A stretch of 64,000 nucleotides of DNA, taken from positions 1 through 64,000 of the forward strand of contig JANWXD010000007.1 of NCBI GenBank assembly GCA_025055455.1, read 5' to 3'. A model generated the notes under the pieces. The model did no database searches, was not told the DNA's origin, and was given only the letters and a program-made list of their open reading frames with translations. Position numbers and translations under genes: made by a program. Positions within the stretch are counted from its first letter, which is position 1; each line of letters starts with the position of its first letter. Source of the stretch: Bryobacteraceae bacterium. Its GTDB lineage: Bacteria; Acidobacteriota; Terriglobia; Bryobacterales; Bryobacteraceae. Shown here in pieces: positions 56,833-64,000 of this stretch.

Positions 56833-59109
56833 TCAACCCCACCGCCGACCCCGCGCCGGCTCCGCGAGCGAAAAATACAAGCGCCGCTCCACCCCGTCCA
56901 CGCGGTCCAGCCGGACGCGCACGCGGTCGCCGACCGCAAATCTCCGGCGCGTGCGCTCGCCGACGATTTGCCGCGCATTGTCCAAGTACCGGTAGCGTTC
57001 CCCGGGCAATACCTCGATAGGGACGAGCCCCTCCATGAACAAATCGATAAGTTCCACGAAGAAACCGAGCTTCGAGGTGCTGATAATTAATGCGTCGAAC
57101 TCGTCGCCCAGCCGCTCGGCCATGAACTTGACTTTCTTCCATTCCACCAGCTCCCGTTCCGCCTCCGCGGCCCGGCGCTCGGTTTCGGAGGCGTGTGCGG
57201 CGATCGCCGGAAGATCCATGGCCGGGGGTTGGCGGCCATCGAGCAAGGCCGACAGGATGCGGTGCACGACCAGGTCCGGGTAGCGGCGAATGGGCGAGGT
57301 GAAGTGCGTGTAAGTGTCCGTGGCCAGCGCAAAGTGACCCGTGTTCTCTGGGCTGTAACGAGCCTGCTTGAGGGACCGCAGCATCAGATAACTTAAGATC
57401 CGTTCTTCGGGCTTGCCCTGAATCTTTTCGACCAGTCGCTGGTACTGCCGCGAGGAGACCTCCAATCGCTCATCGGCCCGGATAACATCCTTGCGGATCT
57501 TGCGTCCGTCCCGCTTGCGATCCACCACGGCAAAACGCTTCACCGGCAGCGCGCCGAGGCCCAGACTGTAGCCGAAGTGTGCGGCGATTTCCTCGAACTC
57601 GACCACTTTCTGCGGATCGGGGGGTTCGTGGATCCGGTAGAGCGACGGGACGCCCCGCGTCTCCAAGTGCGTCGCCACCGCCTCGTTGGCGGCCAGCATG
57701 AACTCCTCGATGATGCGGTGCGCGATGTTGCGGGGCGCACGCCGGATGCCAGTCATCTCCCCCCATTCGTCGAACTCGATGAAGGGCTCCGGCAGGTCGA
57801 AATCGATCGAGCCACGGCGCGCACGTTTGCGGTTCAAGATCAGGGCGAGCTCGCGCATCCGCTCGAACCGCTCCAGAAGGTGCGCCCAGCGCTCGCGGGC
57901 TGCCGGGTCGCCCTCCAGGGCCGCATGCACCTCCGTGTACGTCAGCCGCGCGGCGCTGCGGATCACGCCTTTGACGAACTCCTGCGCGATCACATCGCCT
58001 CGATGATCGATCTCCAGCAACACCGAAAGCGTCAACCGGTCCGAGTGCGGCTTCAAGGAGCAGAGCTCGGCGGACAGCTCCAGCGGCAGCATGGGAACGG
58101 CGCGGTCCGGGAAATAGACGCTCGTGCCCCGCCGGTAGGCTTCCTCATCGATCGGCGTGCCGGGCGCCACATAATGGCTGACGTCGGCGATGTGGACGTG
58201 CAGCGCGTAGTGACCGTTGGGCAGACGGTCCACCCAGACGGCATCGTCGAAATCTCGCGCCGTCTCCCCGTCGATCGTGACCACGTCCATGCCGCGAAAA
58301 TCCACGCGCCCGGCCAGCTCGTGCGCCCTCACCGCAGACGGCAAGCTCTGCGCCTGTTCGAGCACCTCCGGCGGGAACCGATGGGGGAGGTGATGCTTGC
58401 GGATGATGATCTCGACGTCCACGCCGAAGTCTTCCGGGTATCCCAGCACCTCGATCACGCGGCCCACGGCGCGCTCGCCGTCCTTCGGATAGGCCAACAG
58501 CTCTACGTCGACGATCATGCCGTCCAGCTCTTCGGCCGACTGCACGCCCGGCGCGCTCACGGCCATGCGGTGCGTGCCAAGCGACGGCTCGGGCAGGGCC
58601 AGCTCCGGCGGGATCTCGATCCAGTCCCGCAGCCGTTCGTCGTGCGGGATCAGGAAGTAACCGTTGCGGCGGATCCGAAACTCTCCCACCACCGTGGGAT
58701 GGGCGCGCTGAAGGATATGGACGATCTCCCCCTCGGCACGCCCCACCCGGTCCACTCGCGTTATGCGTGCTACGACGCGATCTCCGTGCATCGCCTTCTC
58801 GGCGGCCGCGGGCGGCAGGAAGATGTCGCCGTCCACGCCCTCGAGGGGCCGGTCGGCAATGATGAATCCGTAACCTTCGCGATGCCGGTGAAGCCGTCCG
58901 GTGACGTACTCGCGCGTCCGCGCTGCGGAAACAAAATGCCCCGGGCGAAACTCGATCAAGGCGCCGCGGCGCACCAGCCGTTTCAGGGCCGATTCTAACT
59001 CGGTCCGACTGGCCCCCTTTGCGCCGAGCTCCCGCACGAGCTGCTTGAAGCTCGCACGGGCGTGGGGCAACCGTTCGAGGTGGCGGAGAATGGCGTTTTC
59101 TTCGATCAA
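56833..59109 (-). CDS. rnr: ribonuclease R
   Basis: A 758-residue 3'-5' exoribonuclease that degrades structured RNA. A helix-turn-helix N-terminus (about 1-65) precedes two cold-shock domains (GYGFIIADRPLEGVDGDIFLPP and VVGEFRI). The RNB domain has DFDDAVWVDRLPNGHYALHVHIADVSHYVAPG, with catalytic Asp residues intact. A C-terminal S1 domain (ISTSKLGFFVELIDLFMEGLVP) completes it. TTG at 59109 is the best start; no ATG or GTG lies between it and the TRAP stop. It sits 44 bases after the TRAP operon on the same strand, so it may be read with it. Confidence 0.94.
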   Translation of the reverse strand: MIEENAILRHLERLPHARASFKQLVRELGAKGASRTELESALKRLVRRGALIEFRPGHFVSAARTREYVTGRLHRHREGYGFIIADRPLEGVDGDIFLPPAAAEKAMHGDRVVARITRVDRVGRAEGEIVHILQRAHPTVVGEFRIRRNGYFLIPHDERLRDWIEIPPELALPEPSLGTHRMAVSAPGVQSAEELDGMIVDVELLAYPKDGERAVGRVIEVLGYPEDFGVDVEIIIRKHHLPHRFPPEVLEQAQSLPSAVRAHELAGRVDFRGMDVVTIDGETARDFDDAVWVDRLPNGHYALHVHIADVSHYVAPGTPIDEEAYRRGTSVYFPDRAVPMLPLELSAELCSLKPHSDRLTLSVLLEIDHRGDVIAQEFVKGVIRSAARLTYTEVHAALEGDPAARERWAHLLERFERMRELALILNRKRARRGSIDFDLPEPFIEFDEWGEMTGIRRAPRNIAHRIIEEFMLAANEAVATHLETRGVPSLYRIHEPPDPQKVVEFEEIAAHFGYSLGLGALPVKRFAVVDRKRDGRKIRKDVIRADERLEVSSRQYQRLVEKIQGKPEERILSYLMLRSLKQARYSPENTGHFALATDTYTHFTSPIRRYPDLVVHRILSALLDGRQPPAMDLPAIAAHASETERRAAEAERELVEWKKVKFMAERLGDEFDALIISTSKLGFFVELIDLFMEGLVPIEVLPGERYRYLDNARQIVGERTRRRFAVGDRVRVRLDRVDGVERRLYFSLAEPARGRRWG

Positions 59110-59153
59110 CGTTCGGCGGGAGCGATCCCTTTGCTTTTCAGTATACCCAAGCT

Positions 59154-61010
59154 TCAGTCGCCCCCGAACCAGCGGGGCAGCGCGGTGGTGAAAGGCGCCA
59201 CGTAGGTGATGAGCAACACGCCGATCACTTGCACCAGCAGCAACGGCAACACCGCCCGGTACACCGTTGTAAGCGGTTTGTGAAAGCGGTAGGAGGCCAG
59301 GAACAGGTTCATGCCGACCGGGGGCGTTAAATAGCCCACTTGAAGATTGGCCAGGAAAATGATCCCTAAGTGCACCGGCTCGATACCAAACGCTTCCCCG
59401 AGCGGCAAAATCAGCGGCACGACGACGACCAGCGCCGAAAAGATGTCCATCAGGCAGCCGACCACGAGCAGAAACACATTCAACAGCAGCAGGAAGCCCC
59501 AACGGGACTGGATCGCCCCGGTCACCCATTCCACGGCCCGAGCCGGCACTTCGGCATCCACTAAGTAGTTCGTAAACCCCAAAGCCACTCCCAGAATGAG
59601 CAGCACGCCGCCGACGAGCAGGCCGCACTCGGTCGTCACGCGCAGGGCGTCCTTGCGCAGCCGGAGATCGCGGTACACGAACGTCTCGATCGCGAACGCG
59701 TACAGCGCCGTGAGGGCCGCGGCCTCGACGGCGGTGGCGAATCCGCCAAACAGCGCGCCCAGCGCCACTACCGGGAGCAGCAGCTCCCACTTGGCGTCCC
59801 AGAGGGCGGCCCAAGCCTCTGACCCGCGAAACGATTCTTTCGGCGGCAGGGGAGGTCCGCGCCGCACCGCCCACCAAGCCGTCAACGTCACCATCAGGGC
59901 GCCGGGCAGGATCCCGGCCAGGAAGACCTCCTCGATGCCGATGCGGGCGATGACGGCGTACAGAATCAAGGGCAGGCAGGGCGGGAACAGCAAGCCGAGC
60001 GATCCCGAAGCGGTCAGCAATCCCAGAGCATCCCGTTCCGAGTAGCGGGCGGACAGCAGAATCGGCAGCAGCAGGCCGCCGAGGGCCAGGATAGTGACGC
60101 CGGAAGCCCCCGTGAAGGAAGTAAAGAAGGCGCACACCAGCGCGGTGACGATGGCCGGTCCGCCCCGCATCCGGCCGAACAGGGCCTCGAAAACGCGCAC
60201 GAGTCTCCGCGAGGCGCCGCCTTCAGCGAGAAAATAGCCAGCCAGCGTAAACAGCGGAATGGCCGGTAGCGTGGGATTCGTTACCAAGCGGTAATGGTCG
60301 ATGGGCAGGGAAGCGATGGGCAGACCGGCACCCCAGAACAAGATCAACGCCGCGCCTCCCAGAGTCGTGAACACCGGCGTACCGAGCACGGTCGCCACGA
60401 GGAGCGCCACCAGCGCCGGGGGGACCATGGCGGCGGGCTCGAGCGGCGGGCGCAGCGCCACGCCGGTTAGGGCGCCCGCTGTCGCCAGCGTGATCCAGCG
60501 GCCCCGCCATGTGGCGGCGCCGTGGAGGATCATGCGCAAGGCAATCACCGCGAAGCCGGCCGGCATGGCGGCTTGCACCACCCATACGGGCAGGCCGTAG
60601 GCCAGCAGCTTGCCAGCCTCACGTTCGCTCAACACGAACTCCACGCCGGCGACGCAAAAGAATGCACTCGCCGCTGCGGCGCAGGCGTGGGCAAAGATGT
60701 GGGCGGCGGCGCGTGCCGTGCCCGGCAGCAGCGCGGCCGCAGTGGAAAGCGCCAGCAGGCGGTCCTCCCGCGCCGCCACCGCGCCCCCGATCATCGCCAC
60801 GACCAGCGTCAGGTGTTGGACGACCGACGTGGCCCCCGAAATGCCCGTGCGGAACAACGAGCGGAGGACAATCTCGGCCAGCGGCACCAGGGTCATCGCC
60901 GCCAGCGCCGCGAACAAGAGCGTGTTCTCGGCGCCAGCGATGACGCGGACAATAAGTGGTGCGGCCGATCGGCGCGTCTCCTGCGCTGCCGATCCCTCCC
61001 CGCGGCTCAT
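59154..61010 (-). CDS. fused TRAP transporter permease (DctQ-DctM)
   Basis: A 618-residue polytopic membrane protein that joins the small (DctQ-like, four helices, about 25-175) and large (DctM-like, about 12 helices, 195-610) TRAP permeases. The large part has VCAFFTSFTGASGVTILALGG, and its C-terminus carries VGCLMDIFSALVVVVPLILPLG and FLANLQVGYLTPPVGMNLFLASY, all DctM hallmarks. The start ATG overlaps the DctP stop by ATGA. It imports a small organic acid-like solute driven by an ion gradient; the substrate is unknown. Confidence 0.92.
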   Translation of the reverse strand: MSRGEGSAAQETRRSAAPLIVRVIAGAENTLLFAALAAMTLVPLAEIVLRSLFRTGISGATSVVQHLTLVVAMIGGAVAAREDRLLALSTAAALLPGTARAAAHIFAHACAAAASAFFCVAGVEFVLSEREAGKLLAYGLPVWVVQAAMPAGFAVIALRMILHGAATWRGRWITLATAGALTGVALRPPLEPAAMVPPALVALLVATVLGTPVFTTLGGAALILFWGAGLPIASLPIDHYRLVTNPTLPAIPLFTLAGYFLAEGGASRRLVRVFEALFGRMRGGPAIVTALVCAFFTSFTGASGVTILALGGLLLPILLSARYSERDALGLLTASGSLGLLFPPCLPLILYAVIARIGIEEVFLAGILPGALMVTLTAWWAVRRGPPLPPKESFRGSEAWAALWDAKWELLLPVVALGALFGGFATAVEAAALTALYAFAIETFVYRDLRLRKDALRVTTECGLLVGGVLLILGVALGFTNYLVDAEVPARAVEWVTGAIQSRWGFLLLLNVFLLVVGCLMDIFSALVVVVPLILPLGEAFGIEPVHLGIIFLANLQVGYLTPPVGMNLFLASYRFHKPLTTVYRAVLPLLLVQVIGVLLITYVAPFTTALPRWFGGD

Positions 61011-62011
61011 TTCACTGACTTTCTGGCGGCCCGGTGTTCTTCTAACAGTTGCCGGACTTTGTCGAACATGTCGGCGGGCACCATACGCCCGCGAATCTGC
61101 GGGTAGAGGCTTTCGGCGAGCTTGCGCCACTCGGCCTCGGCATCCAGCGGCACGCGGTGGACCGTCAGACCGCGCTTCTGCATGGCCCGAACCGCCTCTT
61201 CGCTTTCCGCGCGGCTGCGCGCCTTGATCTGCTGGCCCGCCTCGCGTGCGGCTTGCATCACCGCCGTGCGAGTTTCCGGCGACAGCGCCTCCCACGCTTT
61301 GCGGGTCAGCACGGTGGCGCCCACGAGCGGCGCCCAGTTCAACTCCAGCATGTGGCGCGCCACGGTATAAATCTGGCTGGCTAGGGCATGCACCGGGATG
61401 GTGGGCACCGCGTCAATCATGCCGGTCTGAAGGCCTGTGAGCATGTCGTTGGTTTCGAGCGGCACGGGCCGGTAGCCGGCCGCCCGTACGATCTCTAACT
61501 GCTCGTTGTCTCCCGCGCCGACAAAAACCTTCAGCTTTTTCAGATCGGCGGGCCGGACCACCGGCTCGCGGCAGAAGTAGCGCACCCATCCCGCGTCGCC
61601 CCAGAACAGGACCACGAAGCCCTTGTCGAGCAGGCGCCGCTCCAAATCCGGCTGCAACTTTTCTTCGACGTAGTCCACTTCTTCGAGCGACCGGAACATC
61701 ATCGGCATGTACTGCAAGGCGGTGACGGCCTTGTCGATCTCGGAAAGCCCGCCGGTGGTGAGCATGCCCGCCTGGAGCTGGCCGATGCGCATCCGGCGGA
61801 CGACGTCGGCCTCGCTGCCCATGGTTCCATCGGTGTAAATGGTCAGCGCGACGCCTCCTCCTGGCGCGCGCCGCCACTTCTCACCCATGGCGAGCAGGAT
61901 CTGGTGGAACGAGGAACCTTTGGGCGCCAGGGTCGCCAGGCGAACCCGAACTTGGGCCGCTGCCGGAAGCCAAGTGAGCGCCGTCAGAATGGCGGCAAGA
62001 AGTGTCCGCAT
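61007..62011 (-). CDS. TRAP transporter periplasmic solute-binding protein (DctP)
   Basis: A 334-residue exported DctP-type binding protein. Signal peptide (1-19). The motif LATLAPKGSSFHQILLAMGEKW starts domain 1. GLQTGMIDAVPTIPVHALASQIY and ETNDMLTGLQ mark the ligand hinge; in many DctP proteins an Arg there binds carboxylates. Start ATG 62011 is preceded by GGAG at 8 bases; a GTG at 62020 overlaps the upstream stop (GTGA) and is an alternative. Downstream permease overlaps by ATGA. Confidence 0.92.
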   Translation of the reverse strand: MRTLLAAILTALTWLPAAAQVRVRLATLAPKGSSFHQILLAMGEKWRRAPGGGVALTIYTDGTMGSEADVVRRMRIGQLQAGMLTTGGLSEIDKAVTALQYMPMMFRSLEEVDYVEEKLQPDLERRLLDKGFVVLFWGDAGWVRYFCREPVVRPADLKKLKVFVGAGDNEQLEIVRAAGYRPVPLETNDMLTGLQTGMIDAVPTIPVHALASQIYTVARHMLELNWAPLVGATVLTRKAWEALSPETRTAVMQAAREAGQQIKARSRAESEEAVRAMQKRGLTVHRVPLDAEAEWRKLAESLYPQIRGRMVPADMFDKVRQLLEEHRAARKSVK

Positions 62012-62016
62012 CGAAC

Positions 62017-62928
62017 TCACTCCAGGAAAAGCTCGTCGAGCCGGCTGAGAAGCCAGCGGGCGCGGCGCTGCACGATCAGGTTGGCCAGCCGGAATTCGGG
62101 GCGCGCGTCCGGATCGATCTCCAGGGCCCGACGTAACAACGCCTCGAACTCCTTGCGGTCTTGGCGGGCCAGGGCCACAGTTTCCGCATAGGCCACGAGC
62201 GGACCCGCCAGACGCCCCTCGGACAGCTCCATGGCGCGCTCGAAGTGCTTTCGGCTGCGCTCGTAGGGATCGCCCGCTGCGCCCTTGCGGCTCGGTTCGT
62301 ACGAGATGAGGAAGCTGTGCACTGCGCCGTGCTCGAAGCCTTCGTCGACTTCCAGCGCCCGGTCGATCAGCGCCTCGACGAGCGGCTGGTCGGCGACGAG
62401 CTCCGGGTTGTCTTTGCTGAGCGCGATGGCCGAACCCCAAGCCGCCGCGGTCCAGTACAGCAGGGGCACGTCGCGCCGCCCGATGGCGCGCACGGCCGCC
62501 TTAGGATCCCGCCGCAGTTCGCTTTCGAAGCCCGCGCGGGCGAGACTCAGCCCCCGGAGGCCGTAGTCGCGGGCCCGCAAGTACATTTTTCTCGCGCGCG
62601 TGCGCAGGGCGGTGGCCTTGTCCAAGTCCTGCGGCTCCAGCTCGTCGGCCGGCTGCTGCAAAAACGCGTAGGCGTATTGGGTGAATCCGCTGGCGGCCGC
62701 CAACAGCAGGCCCCGGTGGCGTGGATTCTCGGCCAGCAGGCTCTCGATCAGCTTCAGCCCGAAGGGGACCGCCTCTCCGACGAAATCCGGGTCGTTGTCG
62801 CTGGCGAAGGTGGTCCCCGTGCGGGCCAAGGCGTCGCCCACGCGGTTGACGGCGTACCGCATGCAGCCGGACAAGCTCAGGGTGAGCAGGCAGGCAGCCG
62901 CTGCGACCGTCAGCTTCCTTTGGCTCAT
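62017..62928 (-). CDS. TatT-type TRAP-associated TPR lipoprotein
   Basis: A 303-residue protein with a lipoprotein signal: lipobox LSLSGC, Cys22. The mature part is all-helical with several degenerate TPR-like repeats and matches the TatT family (T component of TRAP transporters, described for Treponema pallidum). FVGEAVPFGLKLIESLLAENPRHRGLLLAAASGFTQYAYAF is the typical first half. It should deliver ligand to DctP near the outer membrane. Its stop lies at the start of the DctP gene, so the four genes tatT - dctP - dctQM - rnr appear as one unit. Confidence 0.85.
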   Translation of the reverse strand: MSQRKLTVAAAACLLTLSLSGCMRYAVNRVGDALARTGTTFASDNDPDFVGEAVPFGLKLIESLLAENPRHRGLLLAAASGFTQYAYAFLQQPADELEPQDLDKATALRTRARKMYLRARDYGLRGLSLARAGFESELRRDPKAAVRAIGRRDVPLLYWTAAAWGSAIALSKDNPELVADQPLVEALIDRALEVDEGFEHGAVHSFLISYEPSRKGAAGDPYERSRKHFERAMELSEGRLAGPLVAYAETVALARQDRKEFEALLRRALEIDPDARPEFRLANLIVQRRARWLLSRLDELFLE

Positions 62929-63003
62929 GCGCGACACCAACCCCAATAGGATAGCTGGAACCGCTCGACGCGCCGCGCCGCCGTAGTATGCTGAAAAGCG
63001 CCC

Positions 63004-63486
63004 ATGGAACTCAAGGCGGTCCGTTTGGAGATCCCCGAAGGTGGCAACCTCATCGTGGGGCAGACGCACTTCATCAAGACCGCGGAGGACCTTTACGAAG
63101 CCATCGTCAACACGGTCCCGCAGGCCCGTTTCGGGGTCGCCTTCAACGAGGCGAGCGGTCCCTGCCTGACGCGGGTGGAGGGCAACGACGAGGCGCTCAA
63201 AGCTCTGGCGGCCCGCAATGCCGCGGCCATCGGCGCCGGGCATACGTTCGTGATCGCCCTGCGCGAGGCCTATCCGATCAACGTGCTCGGACGCATCAAG
63301 GACGTCCCCGAAGTCTGTTCCATCTTCTGCGCTACCGCCAACCCGGTGGAGGTCATCGTGGCGGAAACGGAGCAGGGCCGCGGGATCCTGGGCGTCGTGG
63401 ACGGCTTTTCGCCCAAGGGCCTCGAAACCGACGAAGACGTCCGCAAACGTCACGAATTTCTCCGCAAGATCGGCTACAAGCGGTGA
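63004..63486 (+). CDS. adenosine-specific kinase (PF04008)
   Basis: A 160-residue protein of the adenosine-specific kinase family (COG1839). It matches [26 protein letters not shown] at the start and [52 protein letters not shown] in the core. The family binds adenosine and phosphorylates it. Length is standard. It stands alone, divergent from the TRAP operon by about 75 bases. Confidence 0.93.
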   Translation: MELKAVRLEIPEGGNLIVGQTHFIKTAEDLYEAIVNTVPQARFGVAFNEASGPCLTRVEGNDEALKALAARNAAAIGAGHTFVIALREAYPINVLGRIKDVPEVCSIFCATANPVEVIVAETEQGRGILGVVDGFSPKGLETDEDVRKRHEFLRKIGYKR

Positions 63487-63513
63487 CGTCCCGGTCTTCG
63501 GGGACGGTGGAAG

Positions 63514-64000
63514 TCAGCCTTCTTCGACGACTTTGAATCCTGCGAGCGCGCTGACGGTCTCCACGGGAATTCGCCAGTCCCCGTAAACCGTCACCCGATG
63601 CCAGCCCCAAGCCCAGTCGGCCGCCAGCTTGCGAGCGTTCCGCACCACCACGGCCAGCTTGGTCCGGCAGGCCCGGTCTTCATCAATGTTGGCCACCGCG
63701 ATTCCTTGGTGGAAGACCACGATCTTGTGCCGCGGCAGGAACTTCAGCGTGGCGGTCATCCCGCCGAGAGGCAGCAAGGAGCGGATGGAAGCACCTTTGC
63801 GATCCTCCGAGTGGCTGCGGATGTGGTACGGGTTCGTCTTCCCCGTAGGCCCAAAAACCCTGTTGGGCGCCACACAGTGGGCAGCGATGACACGGTTGGT
63901 AGCGGTATCGAGCACCGGGTCGTAAATATGGCCCGGCCGCCCGGTCAGATACGTCATCAGCAGCATAGTGATCGCAGAATCCAGGTCAGCCTCACAGGCG
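63514..64000 (-). CDS. sugar isomerase-like protein, C-terminal part (5' truncated by the window)
   Basis: At least 161 residues, open to the window edge on the minus strand. The visible part resembles the C-terminal half of L-fucose/L-arabinose isomerase-like proteins: CEADLDSAITMLLMTYLTGRPGHIYDP, then RVIAAHCVAPNRVFGP, and a beta-rich tail with GGMTATLKFLP. In that superfamily the acidic and His residues of these motifs bind the metal and sugar. The substrate cannot be told, and the N-terminal domain is missing. It converges with the adenosine-specific kinase gene. Confidence 0.6.
   Translation of the reverse strand, partial: ACEADLDSAITMLLMTYLTGRPGHIYDPVLDTATNRVIAAHCVAPNRVFGPTGKTNPYHIRSHSEDRKGASIRSLLPLGGMTATLKFLPRHKIVVFHQGIAVANIDEDRACRTKLAVVVRNARKLAADWAWGWHRVTVYGDWRIPVETVSALAGFKVVEEG

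Noticed and set aside
59110-60135. Open upstream extension of the rnr frame across the TRAP permease gene
   Set aside because: The sequence is low-complexity Arg/Ala/Gly without a family match, and the TRAP permease frame on the same strand is clearly coding.

Overview
The window is a gene-dense, GC-rich bacterial chromosome segment with no intergenic stretch over about 210 bases. It most likely comes from an Acidobacteriota of the Solibacter/Bryobacter type. The assignment rests on a 1001-residue secreted protein ending in the C-terminal domain named after Solibacter (TIGR03437-like, 48903..51908) and a VWFA-like secreted protein of the acidobacterial family (TIGR03436-like, 13171..14199). 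Paired FtsX-type permeases and several Tat-dependent proteins fit the same picture. I see no insertion sequence, phage gene, rRNA or CRISPR array; one tRNA is present (tRNA-Gly, anticodon TCC).

Layout. 1..3021: end of tilS, then ftsH and a HAD phosphatase. 3004..9339 (minus): a tightly coupled five-gene unit nth - tldD - tldE - lipoprotein - membrane glycosyltransferase-like protein. 9362..14199 (plus): TPR membrane protein, secreted three-fold Rid-like protein, sugar kinase, VWFA-like protein. 14237..19490 (plus): S24 autoprotease-like protein, an ECF sigma/anti-sigma pair behind a textbook ECF promoter, rsmA, an exported metallo-beta-lactamase-fold protein and a radical SAM protein. 19474..22717 (minus): a glycan operon (GT2, deacetylase, GT4). 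22811..26702 (minus): secreted protein, GH88, PEBP and Tat-exported aldo/keto-reductase-like protein. 27104..31476 (minus): a MacB/LolD-type exporter with two permeases. 31536..35836: tadA, aldo/keto reductase, YkgJ-like protein, thioredoxin, an isolated nuoM. 36010..41989: lysC, cmk, small zincin, lacD-type aldolase, ribF, MBL hydrolase, DUF1844. 42061..46095: argF-argG-argH-argR with an apparent ArgR operator. 46210..56818: phosphomannomutase, small membrane protein, AIM24-like protein, the Solibacter-type secreted zincin, a Cys-rich unknown, tRNA-Gly, an ABC exporter, truB and a CpaE-like ATPase. 56833..62928 (minus): a complete four-part TRAP transporter (TatT, DctP, fused DctQM) followed by rnr. 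63004..64000: adenosine-specific kinase and the C-terminus of a sugar isomerase-like protein.

How they work together. GH88 releases unsaturated uronates and the 2-keto-3-deoxygluconate-type kinase is a plausible downstream step, suggesting uronic-acid polysaccharide use. The arg cluster converts ornithine to arginine and carries its own repressor. Several genes begin about 7 to 9 bases after a good (often extended) -10 element, which suggests that leaderless transcripts are common here. No wholly new defence or mobile system was found. The strongest unusual items are the S24 fusion next to the ECF module, the exported triple-Rid protein, the Tat-signal TldD in a coupled operon, the HEAGH-bearing Solibacter-type protein, the Cys-rich unknown and the TatT-type TRAP locus.
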